45,133 nt of DNA, taken from Lachnospiraceae bacterium (GTDB lineage: Bacteria; Bacillota; Clostridia; Lachnospirales; Lachnospiraceae). The notes under the pieces were generated by a model. The model saw only the letters and a list, made by a program, of their open reading frames with translations. It ran no database searches and was not told the origin of the DNA. The position numbers were made by a program, and so were the translations under genes. Positions 1-7,805 of the stretch are shown here, in pieces; within the stretch, counting starts at the first letter, position 1; the number at the start of each line of letters is the position of its first letter. The DNA is taken from positions 1 to 45,133 of the forward strand of contig SFGF01000023.1 of the NCBI GenBank assembly GCA_004556655.1, given 5' to 3'.

Positions 1-114
1 AAATGTCAGGGAGGTCACCCAGACCGGATTTCGGACGGACTGACTACAGGTTCAAGATAAATGATAATTTTGGGATGCTTCATGAAACAACCCTGAAATT
101 TTCGGGGATTATAC

Positions 115-143
115 TTGACTATGACTGTGAATTTTATTACAAT
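115..143 (+). promoter_or_regulatory. sigma-A promoter of ppdK
   Basis: TTGACT (115-120), a 17-base spacer and TACAAT (138-143) make a near-consensus vegetative promoter about 100 bases before ppdK. A short inverted repeat, GTGCC-CTT-GGCAC (156-168), lies just past the expected start site and could be an operator or 5' leader hairpin. Bases 1-114 hold nothing I can assign. Confidence 0.75.
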
Positions 144-245
144 TATGATATACGAGTGCCCTTGGCACGAGTGGAATATTGGTTGTCTTTTTTCCTGTGA
201 CAATCAATATTTTGAATAATATACTTTTTAGGAGGAAGTAAAACA

Positions 246-2870
246 ATGGCAAAATGGGTTTACATGTTTACAGAAGGTAATGCCGGAATGCGTAATCTTC
301 TGGGCGGTAAAGGTGCCAACCTTGCTGAGATGACAAATCTGGGTCTTCCTGTACCGCAGGGTTTCACAATCACAACGGAAGCTTGTACACAGTACTATGA
401 GGATGGAAGACAGATCAATGACGAGATCATGGGACAGATCATGGAAGCTATCGAGAAGATGGAAGTTGTTACCGGTAAAAAATTCGGTGACAAAGAGAAT
501 CCGCTTCTGGTTTCTGTTCGTTCCGGTGCAAGAGCATCTATGCCGGGTATGATGGATACTATCCTGAACCTTGGTTTGAATGAAGAAGTTGTTGAAGTAC
601 TGGCAGCAAAATCCGGAAACCCACGTTGGGCATGGGACTGCTACAGAAGATTTATCCAGATGTACTCCGACGTAGTTATGGAAGTAGGTAAAAAATACTT
701 CGAAGAACTGATCGATCAGATGAAAGCTGCTAAAGGGGTTACACAGGACGTTGAACTGACTGCTGATGACCTGAAAGAACTGGCTAACCAGTTTAAAGCT
801 GAGTACAAAGCAAAAATCGGTGTTGATTTCCCAACAGATCCGAAGGAACAGTTGATGGGAGCTATCAAAGCTGTATTCCGTTCCTGGGACAACCCGCGTG
901 CAAATGTATATCGTCGTGATAATGATATCCCGTATTCCTGGGGTACCGCAGTTAACGTTCAGATGATGGCATTTGGTAACATGGGTGAAACATCCGGTAC
1001 CGGTGTTGCATTTACACGTGATCCTGCTACAGGCGAGAAACATCTGATGGGTGAGTTCCTGATGAACGCTCAGGGCGAGGACGTTGTTGCCGGTGTTCGT
1101 ACACCTCAGAAGATTGATCAGCTGAAAGAAGTTATGCCTGAAGTTTATTATCAGTTTGTAGGTATCTGTCAGACACTGGAAGATCATTACAGAGATATGC
1201 AGGATATGGAGTTTACTATTGAAGATAAACATCTGTATATGCTGCAGACACGTAATGGTAAGAGAACAGCTCAGGCTGCTCTGAAGATTGCCTGCGATCT
1301 GGTAGATGAAGGAATGATTTCTGAAGAAAAAGCAGTTTCCATGATTGATCCTCGTAACCTGGATACTCTGCTGCATCCACAGTTCAACGCTGCAGCACTG
1401 AAAGCTGCTGTTCCGGTTGCAAAAGCTCTGGGAGCTTCACCGGGAGCTGCATGTGGTAAGATCGTATTCTCTGCAGAAGATGCAAAAGCATGGGCTGCAA
1501 GAGGAGAAAAAGTTGTTCTGGTTCGTCTTGAGACCTCTCCGGAAGATATCGAAGGTATGAAGAGCGCTCAGGGTATCCTGACAGTTCGTGGTGGTATGAC
1601 CTCTCACGCAGCAGTTGTTGCTCGTGGTATGGGTACCTGCTGTGTATCCGGATGCGGTGAGATTGCTATGGACGAAGCAAACAAGAGATTTACACTGGCT
1701 GGAAAAGAATATCATGAAGGAGATTTCATCTCTCTGGATGGTTCCACTGGTAATATCTATGACGGCCTGATTCCGACTGTTGACGCAACAATCGCAGGTG
1801 AATTTGGCAGAATTATGTCATGGGCAGACAAATACAGAACAATGAAAGTTCGTACAAATGCAGATACTCCTTCAGACGCTAAGAAAGCTCGTGAGCTGGG
1901 TGCAGAAGGTATTGGTCTTTGCCGTACAGAGCATATGTTCTTTGAAGGCAACAGAATTGATGCATTCCGTGAGATGATCTGTTCTGAGACTGTAGAAGAA
2001 AGAGAAGCTGCACTGGAGAAGATTCTTCCGGAACAGCAGGGCGATTTTGAAAAACTTTACGAAGCACTGGAAGGAAATCCTGTAACAATCCGTTTCCTGG
2101 ATCCGCCTCTGCATGAGTTCGTTCCTACAGAAGAGGAAGATATCAAGAAACTGGCAGATGCTCAGGGCAAGACTGTTGAGCAGATCAAGACAATCATTGA
2201 TTCTCTGCATGAGTTCAACCCAATGATGGGTCATCGTGGATGCCGTCTGGCAGTTACATATCCGGAAATTGCAAGAATGCAGACAAAAGCTGTAATCCGC
2301 GCAGCTATCAATGTGAAAGCAAAACATCCGACATGGAATGTAAAACCTGAAATTATGATTCCTCTGGTTGGCGATATCAAAGAGTTCAAGTTTGTTAAGA
2401 ATATCGTTGTTGAGACAGCAGATGGTGAGATCAAAGCTGCAGGAAGCGATCTGAAGTACAAAGTTGGTACTATGATCGAAATCCCGAGAGCAGCACTGAC
2501 CGCTGATGAAATCGCTAAAGAAGCTGATTTCTTCTGCTTCGGAACCAACGACCTTACACAGATGACATACGGATTCTCCCGTGATGATTCCGGTAAATTC
2601 CTGGATGCTTACTACGACAATAAGATCTTTGAGAACGATCCATTCGCAAAACTGGATCAGAATGGCGTTGGCAAGCTGATGGAAATGGCTATTAAGTTAG
2701 GAAAACCGGTTAACCAGAAACTGCACTTTGGTATCTGTGGCGAGCATGGTGGAGATCCAAGCTCTGTTGAATTCTGCAACAGTCTTGGTCTGGATTATGT
2801 TTCCTGCTCACCGTTCCGTGTACCGATCGCAAGACTGGCAGCAGCACAGGCAGCAATTAACCAGAAATAA
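246..2870 (+). CDS. ppdK: pyruvate, phosphate dikinase
   Basis: This enzyme interconverts pyruvate + ATP + Pi and PEP + AMP + PPi in the cytoplasm. In many anaerobic clostridia it serves as a PPi-linked glycolytic or gluconeogenic enzyme. The 874 residues equal the length of the well-studied Clostridium symbiosum enzyme. An N-terminal nucleotide-binding domain opens with GGKGANLAEM. The swivelling phosphohistidine domain contains GGMTSHAAVVARGMG with the catalytic His at residue 454. The C-terminal TIM barrel binds PEP/pyruvate and carries Cys831 in GICGEHGGDP, the expected proton donor. The start is fixed by GGAGG about ten bases upstream of ATG 246. It has its own promoter and a strong terminator, so it is monocistronic. 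Its codon choice looks highly optimised, suggesting high expression. Confidence 0.98.
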   Translation: MAKWVYMFTEGNAGMRNLLGGKGANLAEMTNLGLPVPQGFTITTEACTQYYEDGRQINDEIMGQIMEAIEKMEVVTGKKFGDKENPLLVSVRSGARASMPGMMDTILNLGLNEEVVEVLAAKSGNPRWAWDCYRRFIQMYSDVVMEVGKKYFEELIDQMKAAKGVTQDVELTADDLKELANQFKAEYKAKIGVDFPTDPKEQLMGAIKAVFRSWDNPRANVYRRDNDIPYSWGTAVNVQMMAFGNMGETSGTGVAFTRDPATGEKHLMGEFLMNAQGEDVVAGVRTPQKIDQLKEVMPEVYYQFVGICQTLEDHYRDMQDMEFTIEDKHLYMLQTRNGKRTAQAALKIACDLVDEGMISEEKAVSMIDPRNLDTLLHPQFNAAALKAAVPVAKALGASPGAACGKIVFSAEDAKAWAARGEKVVLVRLETSPEDIEGMKSAQGILTVRGGMTSHAAVVARGMGTCCVSGCGEIAMDEANKRFTLAGKEYHEGDFISLDGSTGNIYDGLIPTVDATIAGEFGRIMSWADKYRTMKVRTNADTPSDAKKARELGAEGIGLCRTEHMFFEGNRIDAFREMICSETVEEREAALEKILPEQQGDFEKLYEALEGNPVTIRFLDPPLHEFVPTEEEDIKKLADAQGKTVEQIKTIIDSLHEFNPMMGHRGCRLAVTYPEIARMQTKAVIRAAINVKAKHPTWNVKPEIMIPLVGDIKEFKFVKNIVVETADGEIKAAGSDLKYKVGTMIEIPRAALTADEIAKEADFFCFGTNDLTQMTYGFSRDDSGKFLDAYYDNKIFENDPFAKLDQNGVGKLMEMAIKLGKPVNQKLHFGICGEHGGDPSSVEFCNSLGLDYVSCSPFRVPIARLAAAQAAINQK

Positions 2871-2890
2871 GTATATTTATAAGTTGTAAT

Positions 2891-2926
2891 AAAAACGGGG
2901 TATGTGTAAAAGCATACCCCGTTTTT
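2891..2926 (+). terminator. intrinsic terminator of ppdK
   Basis: A 14-base perfect inverted repeat (2891-2904 with 2913-2926) with core CGGGGTATG/CATACCCCG and an 8-base loop ends in a run of five T. The A-run on the 5' side would let it also work on the opposite strand. Confidence 0.92.
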
Positions 2927-3111
2927 CATCTCGGAGAATTAAGATAGTAGGGCAGATTTTGGCTGAATAGGCAAAATTGTATTTGTCAAATTAAGTTGAA
3001 ATCTGCTTTTTTGTGTTCGGAATATTACAAATGTATTGTTCAAAAAAACACATTTTCTTTTCGGAATGTTTAAGATAGTATAAACATATCAAAAAGCACG
3101 GAGGTAAAAAA

Positions 3112-3590
3112 ATGAGGAAAGCAAAATGGTTTAAGGGAACAGTATTGTTAACCGCAGGCATTCTGCTGGCGGGAGCACTTGGAGGTTGTTCAGGAGGGAA
3201 AGAAGAGGAAAAAGCACAGACGGAACCTGAAGTGAAGACAGAGGCGGAAGAACAGACAGAGGCAGATACACCGGACACCGAAACAGAAGAGAGCAGTGCA
3301 TCTGATCTGGAGAATTATTCATCGGATGAAGAGGTTACACTGACACTTTACACAACACAGGACGTAATGCAAGACAGTAACTATATAGAACCGATGGTTG
3401 AAGCATTTGAAAAGCATACCCGAATATCACAGTGGAATTGCAGGTAGTGCCGGATGATCAGCAGGTATCTCTTCTTCAGACAAAACTGGCAACAGGAGAA
3501 GCACCGGATATTGTTCGCTATACATGGGTAGCAGATGATCCGTTTCAGTTGGAAAAGAGAGTGACAATATTAATGAAGAATAGCCAATAG
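3112..3590 (+). pseudogene. decayed ABC sugar-binding lipoprotein gene (frameshifted, truncated)
   Basis: The first frame (3112-3447) encodes a lipoprotein signal peptide with lipobox LAGALGGC, an acidic linker, and the start of an extracellular solute-binding domain (EEVTLTLYTTQD, VEAFEKHT). The reading frame then breaks. From about 3420 the homologous sequence continues in another frame (PNITVELQVVPDDQQ, then LLQTKLATGEAPDIV) to a stop at 3588-3590. A single lost base in the run of C near 3419-3422 would explain the shift. Even with the frame restored the product would be about 160 residues, against roughly 420 or more for the family, and no permease genes follow. I read it as the relic of a family 1 carbohydrate-binding protein. 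A good Shine-Dalgarno (GGAGG) precedes the ATG, so a short lipopeptide could still be made. Confidence 0.8.
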
Positions 3591-3666
3591 GCATATGAAC
3601 AGTGTGACTGGAAATATTTGTGAAAATAAGATATACTGAATGATATCTACAAATATGGAGGATATC

Positions 3667-4281
3667 ATGGGAAAAAGAAAATATGTGATTACAATTACCA
3701 GACAGTTCGGGAGTATGGGAAGACCAATTGCAAAAAAGATGGCGCAAAAGCTGGGAATCGAGTATTATGACAGAGATATCGTGGATCAGGCGGCAAAAAA
3801 ACTGGATTTGCCGGTATCTGTAGTGGATGAGAATGAAGAGAGTGCGAAAAAGATCGTAACCAATCCGTTTTCACGCATGAAATACCCTCTGGGGAAAGGC
3901 ACAGATTCCACTCAGGACAAGATTTTTGAGGCACAGCAGAACATTATCAAATTTCTGGCTGAAAAAGAGACTTGTATTATTGTGGGAAGATGTTCGGATT
4001 TTATCTTAAGTGATATGGAAAATGTGATGAATATCTATATTTATGCGCCTTATGAAGACAGAGTTCAGCACTGCGTCAATGATCTGCATCTTGAGATCAA
4101 TGAGGCAAGAAAAATGATCGTGGAAGTAGATGAAGCAAGAGATTCTTATCATATGAATTATGCAGGGTATCTGCCGGATGATAAAAATCATAAGGATATT
4201 ATGATTGACAGCAGTATTTTCGGTGTGGAGGGAACAGCGGATTATCTGGTGGAGGCAGTCAGACGAAGATTCGGGGTATGA
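3667..4281 (+). CDS. cytidylate kinase-like family protein
   Basis: The N-terminus (ITITRQFGSMGRPIAKKMAQ, then LGIEYYDRD) matches the Cytidylate_kin2-type P-loop family, in which the nucleotide-binding loop reads R-x-x-G-S-x-G-R rather than the classical GxxGxGKT. The usual assignment is a cytosolic (d)CMP kinase-like enzyme, but real substrates of this subfamily are not established, and a separate canonical cmk is usually present in these genomes. The chosen ATG 3667 has GGAGG (3657-3661) five bases upstream. The in-frame ATGs at 3640 and 3655 lie upstream of or inside that Shine-Dalgarno region. About 204 residues. It stands alone between the decayed lipoprotein gene and ychF. A possible -10 (TATACT, 3632-3637) lies upstream without a convincing -35. 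Confidence 0.85.
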   Translation: MGKRKYVITITRQFGSMGRPIAKKMAQKLGIEYYDRDIVDQAAKKLDLPVSVVDENEESAKKIVTNPFSRMKYPLGKGTDSTQDKIFEAQQNIIKFLAEKETCIIVGRCSDFILSDMENVMNIYIYAPYEDRVQHCVNDLHLEINEARKMIVEVDEARDSYHMNYAGYLPDDKNHKDIMIDSSIFGVEGTADYLVEAVRRRFGV

Positions 4282-4296
4282 GTATAAAAAGAAACA

Positions 4297-4325
4297 TTGA
4301 TTTTATAAGTTTCCTACATTATAAT
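4297..4325 (+). promoter_or_regulatory. sigma-A promoter of ychF
   Basis: TTGATT (4297-4302), 17 bases, TATAAT (4320-4325). This predicts a start near 4332 and a roughly 110-base 5' leader before ychF. No convincing leader structure was seen. Confidence 0.75.
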
Positions 4326-4440
4326 AAACTATGGTTTCTGTAAGATTGTGGAAAGGCATCGTGCGAAGCAATCCGTAAACCGCGTTTAACATCAAAGTAA
4401 AGATATACAGATAACTATAAAGATATAAGGAGATATAAAT

Positions 4441-5538
4441 ATGAAATTAGGTATCGTAGGTCTTCCGAACGTAGGAAAGAGTACTCTTTTTAATTCGCTG
4501 ACAAAAGCCGGCGCAGAATCTGCCAATTATCCTTTTTGTACCATTGATCCGAATGTGGGCATTGTTCCAGTTCCGGACGAGCGACTGAAGCTGTTAGGGG
4601 ATTTTTATCATTCTAAGAAAGTAACTCCTGCGGTGATCGAGTTCGTAGATATTGCCGGTCTGGTAAAAGGGGCATCCAAGGGAGAAGGTCTGGGAAACCA
4701 GTTTCTTGCCAATATCCGTGAGGTGGATGCAATCGTTCACGTAGTGCGCTGCTTCGAAGATTCCAATGTGATCCATGTGGATGGAAGCATTGATCCGGTA
4801 CGTGATATCGAAACAATCAATCTTGAGCTGATCTTTTCTGATCTGGAGATTCTGGAGCGACGTATTGCAAAGACCACGAAAGCTGCCCGGATGGATAAGA
4901 CAGCGGCAAAAGAACTGGAACTGCAGAAGAGAATTAAAGATCATCTGGAAGACGGAAAACCGGCTATAACTCTGGAAGTGGAGGATGAAGATGAAAAAGC
5001 GTGGTTTGCAGAGTATAATCTGCTGACCGGGAAACCTGTGATCTTCGCAGCAAATGTTGCGGAGGATGATCTGGCAGATGAAGGGGAGAATAATTCTCAT
5101 GTACAGGCAGTGAGAGAACTGGCAAAAGAACAGAACAGTGGTGTGTTTGTGATTTGTGCGCAGATTGAGCAGGAGATTGCCGAATTGGAAGACGATGAAA
5201 AGAAAGAATTTCTGGAAGATCTGGGAATTCAGGAATCCGGCCTGGAAAAGCTTATTAAAGCCAGTTATGAACTTCTGGGATTGATGAGTTTCCTCACATC
5301 AGGAGAGGATGAAACAAGAGCATGGACCATCAAAGTGGGGACAAAAGCTCCACAGGCAGCCGGAAAAATCCATACAGACTTTGAACGCGGATTTATCAAG
5401 GCAGAAGTGGTGAATTATCAGGATCTTCTGGACTGTGGTTCTTATGCAGGTGCCAGGGAAAAAGGACTGGTCCGCATGGAAGGAAAAGAGTATGTTGTAC
5501 GTGACGGAGATGTGATCCTGTTTCGTTTCAATGTATAG
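4441..5538 (+). CDS. ychF: redox-regulated ATPase/GTPase YchF (OLA1 family)
   Basis: This is an Obg-related P-loop NTPase that hydrolyses ATP in preference to GTP, associates with ribosomes and is linked to oxidative-stress responses in other bacteria. The G1 loop GLPNVGKST is at residues 7-15 and the G3 region reads DIAGLVKGASKGEGLGN. A helical insertion and a C-terminal TGS domain follow (ends VRDGDVILFRFNV, typical of the family). At 365 residues it is full length. AAGGAG lies upstream of ATG 4441. It has its own promoter and terminator. Confidence 0.97.
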   Translation: MKLGIVGLPNVGKSTLFNSLTKAGAESANYPFCTIDPNVGIVPVPDERLKLLGDFYHSKKVTPAVIEFVDIAGLVKGASKGEGLGNQFLANIREVDAIVHVVRCFEDSNVIHVDGSIDPVRDIETINLELIFSDLEILERRIAKTTKAARMDKTAAKELELQKRIKDHLEDGKPAITLEVEDEDEKAWFAEYNLLTGKPVIFAANVAEDDLADEGENNSHVQAVRELAKEQNSGVFVICAQIEQEIAELEDDEKKEFLEDLGIQESGLEKLIKASYELLGLMSFLTSGEDETRAWTIKVGTKAPQAAGKIHTDFERGFIKAEVVNYQDLLDCGSYAGAREKGLVRMEGKEYVVRDGDVILFRFNV

Positions 5539-5615
5539 AAAAAGTGTGAAGTGGGACGTAACTTCGCTGTAACAAAATTTTAAGAAATCATCTTGACACA
5601 AGATATTGTAATATA

Positions 5616-5678
5616 AAAAGAAGAAAGTGGAATAATTTGTGTTTTTTGAAAATTATTCCTACTTTCTTCTTTTTTTTA
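5616..5678 (+). terminator. intrinsic terminator after ychF
   Basis: A long AT-rich hairpin: left arm 5616-5638 pairs with right arm 5650-5673 (about 23 bp with one bulged A), followed by T's to 5677. It separates ychF from the mraZ promoter, which begins only about 15 bases later. Confidence 0.85.
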
Positions 5679-5691
5679 CCAAAATTTACCC

Positions 5692-5720
5692 TTGTATTCT
5701 TCTGGAGTTTGGTTTAGAAT
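5692..5720 (+). promoter_or_regulatory. promoter of the mraZ (dcw) operon
   Basis: TTGTAT (5692-5697), 17 bases, TAGAAT (5715-5720). The predicted start (about 5727) falls immediately before the GTGG repeat array, the arrangement expected for MraZ autorepression. The -35 box is weak (3 of 6). Confidence 0.6.
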
Positions 5721-5729
5721 AAATGCATA

Positions 5730-5776
5730 AGTGGTAGAAAGTGGAGAATAGTGGTGGCAAAGGGAGGAAGTGTGGC
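5730..5776 (+). promoter_or_regulatory. putative MraZ operator: GTGG repeats with 10-bp period
   Basis: GTGG occurs at 5731, 5741 and 5751, exactly one helical turn apart. A degenerate AGGG follows at 5761 and another GTGG at 5772. MraZ in other bacteria binds short G-rich direct repeats at about 10-bp spacing in the mraZ promoter (TGGGN-N5 in E. coli). The position just downstream of the promoter of mraZ itself makes this the likely autoregulatory site. Confidence 0.7.
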
Positions 5777-5873
5777 AGCGTAATCCCTGATTCATCACAG
5801 AGCAGAAGGTTGGGGAGAACCGGATGTTCATACAGGAGGTAGTCCTGGGGTTATTCCAAAGAGGGTAAATCTT

Positions 5874-6305
5874 ATGTTCATGGGAGAGTATAGTCATTCA
5901 ATTGACGCTAAGGGCAGATTAATTATACCGTCTAAGTTCCGCGAAGGATTGGGAGAAGAATTCGTGGTAACTAAGGGTTTAGACGGCTGCCTTTCTGTTT
6001 ATCCCATGGAAGAATGGAAAATCTTTGAGAAGAAACTGGAAGCTTTACCACTTACCAACAAAAATGCAAGGAAATTTTCACGTTTCTTCGTTGCAGGAGC
6101 CACGGTGTGCGAACTGGACAAGCAGGGGAGAATTCTCGTACCGGCAACGCTGCGGGAATTTGCAGGTCTGGAAAAAGATGTGGTACTTACTGGAAATCTG
6201 AACCGGATCGAGGTTTGGAGTAAAGCGAAGTGGAGTGAAAATAACGACTATGATGATATGGATGCGATTGCAGAGGGTATGCAGGAGATGGGAATTGTCA
6301 TCTAG
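5874..6305 (+). CDS. mraZ: transcriptional regulator MraZ
   Basis: A 143-residue DNA-binding protein with two AbrB/SpoVT-like swapped-hairpin halves, each carrying the family signature (SIDAKGRLIIPSKFRE near residues 9-22 and ELDKQGRILVPATLRE in the second half). It forms ring-like oligomers on promoter repeats and represses or tunes the dcw operon. ATG 5874 preceded by GAGGG is preferred; a second ATG two codons later is possible. A leader of about 145 bases separates it from the promoter and the GTGG array. It is first in the operon with rsmH and ftsL. Confidence 0.96.
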   Translation: MFMGEYSHSIDAKGRLIIPSKFREGLGEEFVVTKGLDGCLSVYPMEEWKIFEKKLEALPLTNKNARKFSRFFVAGATVCELDKQGRILVPATLREFAGLEKDVVLTGNLNRIEVWSKAKWSENNDYDDMDAIAEGMQEMGIVI

Positions 6306-6349
6306 TCCGGCGGCTTGGCCGGCAATATGCGGGTGAAAAGGAGAAGTAT

Positions 6350-7297
6350 ATGGAATTTAAACACAAATCTGTGTTGCTTGAAGAAACCATTGACAATCTG
6401 AATGTTAAGCCGGATGGCATCTATGTGGACGGAACATTGGGAGGGGCAGGTCATGCCTCAGAAGTATGCAAATTATTATCTGCCACGGGGAGATTAATAG
6501 GAATAGACCAGGACGATGCGGCAATAGCTGCTGCCAGTGAGCGTCTGCGGGAGTATAATGATCGGACGATCATCATTCGCAGCAACTATTGCAACATGGT
6601 CCCGGAGTTAAAAAAGAGGGGAATCACCTCCGTAGATGGGATTGTACTGGATTTGGGAGTATCTTCGTATCAATTGGACAATGCGGAGCGTGGATTTACG
6701 TATCGGGAGGATGTACCTCTCGACATGCGGATGGATCTTAGACAGGAACAGACCGCAGAAGATATTGTGAATACTTATAGCGAAAATGATTTATACAGAA
6801 TCATCCGTGATTATGGAGAGGATAGATTTGCCAAAAACATTGCCAAACATATCTGTATGGCAAGGCAGGAGGCACCGATCCATACCACAGGTGAATTGAC
6901 TGAAATCATCAAACGGGCAATCCCCATGAAAATCAGAGTAACAGGCGGACATCCTGCAAAACGTACATTTCAGGCGCTTCGCATCGAACTGAATCATGAG
7001 TTGGATGTGCTTCGTGATTCTTTAGACGGAATGATTGACTTGCTTAGTGACGGCGGGAGAATATGTGTGATTACTTTTCATTCTCTGGAGGACCGGATCG
7101 TGAAAACAATTTTCCGGAGAAATGAGAATCCATGTACCTGCCCACCTGATTTCCCGGTGTGTGTCTGTGGGAATATCAGCAAAGGCAGAGTTGTAACCCG
7201 TAAACCAATCCTTCCATCGCAAGAAGAATTATCCGAAAACAGCCGTTCACAAAGCGCCAAACTGCGTGTGTTTGAAAGGTATGTTTCCGGAAAGTAA
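6350..7297 (+). CDS. rsmH: 16S rRNA (cytosine-1402-N4)-methyltransferase RsmH
   Basis: Formerly MraW. It methylates N4 of C1402 in the 16S rRNA decoding centre using S-adenosylmethionine. The N-terminus has the family start HKSVLLEETI, then the SAM-binding YVDGTLGGAGH (residues 25-35) and LDLGVSSYQLD. The conserved HPAKRTFQALRIELN and the C-terminal CVITFHSLEDRIVK are both present. A Cys-rich stretch (CTCPPDFPVCVC) is typical of Firmicutes RsmH. The 315 residues are full length. AGGAG precedes ATG 6350. A small CCGGC/GCCGG hairpin lies in the 44-base gap after mraZ. Confidence 0.97.
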   Translation: MEFKHKSVLLEETIDNLNVKPDGIYVDGTLGGAGHASEVCKLLSATGRLIGIDQDDAAIAAASERLREYNDRTIIIRSNYCNMVPELKKRGITSVDGIVLDLGVSSYQLDNAERGFTYREDVPLDMRMDLRQEQTAEDIVNTYSENDLYRIIRDYGEDRFAKNIAKHICMARQEAPIHTTGELTEIIKRAIPMKIRVTGGHPAKRTFQALRIELNHELDVLRDSLDGMIDLLSDGGRICVITFHSLEDRIVKTIFRRNENPCTCPPDFPVCVCGNISKGRVVTRKPILPSQEELSENSRSQSAKLRVFERYVSGK

Positions 7298-7311
7298 AGG
7301 AGATATGAAAA

Positions 7312-7797
7312 ATGGCCAGTAATGGTAAAAGAAGGGTAAATTCAAGATCGGATCAATATGAGCGGTATCTGTATGATGGGAATGCCGCAAGAGAATTACA
7401 GGCCATACCACAGGAAGTCCCGGAGAGAAGAACGGTCAGCCACACAGCATCCAGAAATCGTGCGAAAGCGAAGCGGATGAGCAGAGGGTATGTTATGTTT
7501 TTGGCCGTTATTTCAATTGCTGCATTGTTTATGTGTGTAAGATATCTGAAGCTGAAGTCAGATCTCACGACGCTGACAAAGGAGATTGCTGTTACAGAGT
7601 CGGAGCTGAGTGAACTGAAAGCAGATAATGATGCTTTATATAACAGTGTTCTGGCATCCGTGGATTTGGAAAATATTAAGGATGTTGCGATGAATCGTCT
7701 GGGTATGAAATATCCGGATGAAGATCAGATATATAAATTTGATACTGCCGGAAACAGTTATGTACGTCAGTATCGGAATGTACCAAATGCAGAATAG
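7312..7797 (+). CDS. ftsL: cell division protein FtsL (septum formation initiator-like)
   Basis: A 161-residue bitopic membrane protein: a basic cytoplasmic tail (about residues 1-59), one transmembrane helix (about 60-79), an extracellular coiled coil (about 80-112), and the short GMKYPDEDQIY motif typical of FtsL/DivIC proteins. FtsL pairs with FtsB/DivIC and FtsQ/DivIB to activate septal peptidoglycan synthesis. The primary sequence is poorly conserved, so the name rests on topology plus position between rsmH and the PBP gene. AAGGAG (7297-7302) supports ATG 7312; an out-of-frame ATG at 7305 is ignored. Confidence 0.85.
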   Translation: MASNGKRRVNSRSDQYERYLYDGNAARELQAIPQEVPERRTVSHTASRNRAKAKRMSRGYVMFLAVISIAALFMCVRYLKLKSDLTTLTKEIAVTESELSELKADNDALYNSVLASVDLENIKDVAMNRLGMKYPDEDQIYKFDTAGNSYVRQYRNVPNAE

Positions 7798-7805
7798 GTG
7801 GTTGC

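Noticed and set aside
3..200. 65-codon open frame at the window start
   Set aside because: It runs through the ppdK promoter, lacks a Shine-Dalgarno and resembles no protein I know.
228..1376. 382-codon open frame on the - strand inside ppdK
   Set aside because: It lies fully antisense to a textbook PPDK gene, has a Cys/Phe/His-rich composition typical of reverse-frame shadows, and shows no domain.
5731..5776. GTGG repeats considered as a CRISPR or minisatellite
   Set aside because: Units are only four conserved bases with a 10-base period, in an mraZ promoter; an MraZ operator explains them better.
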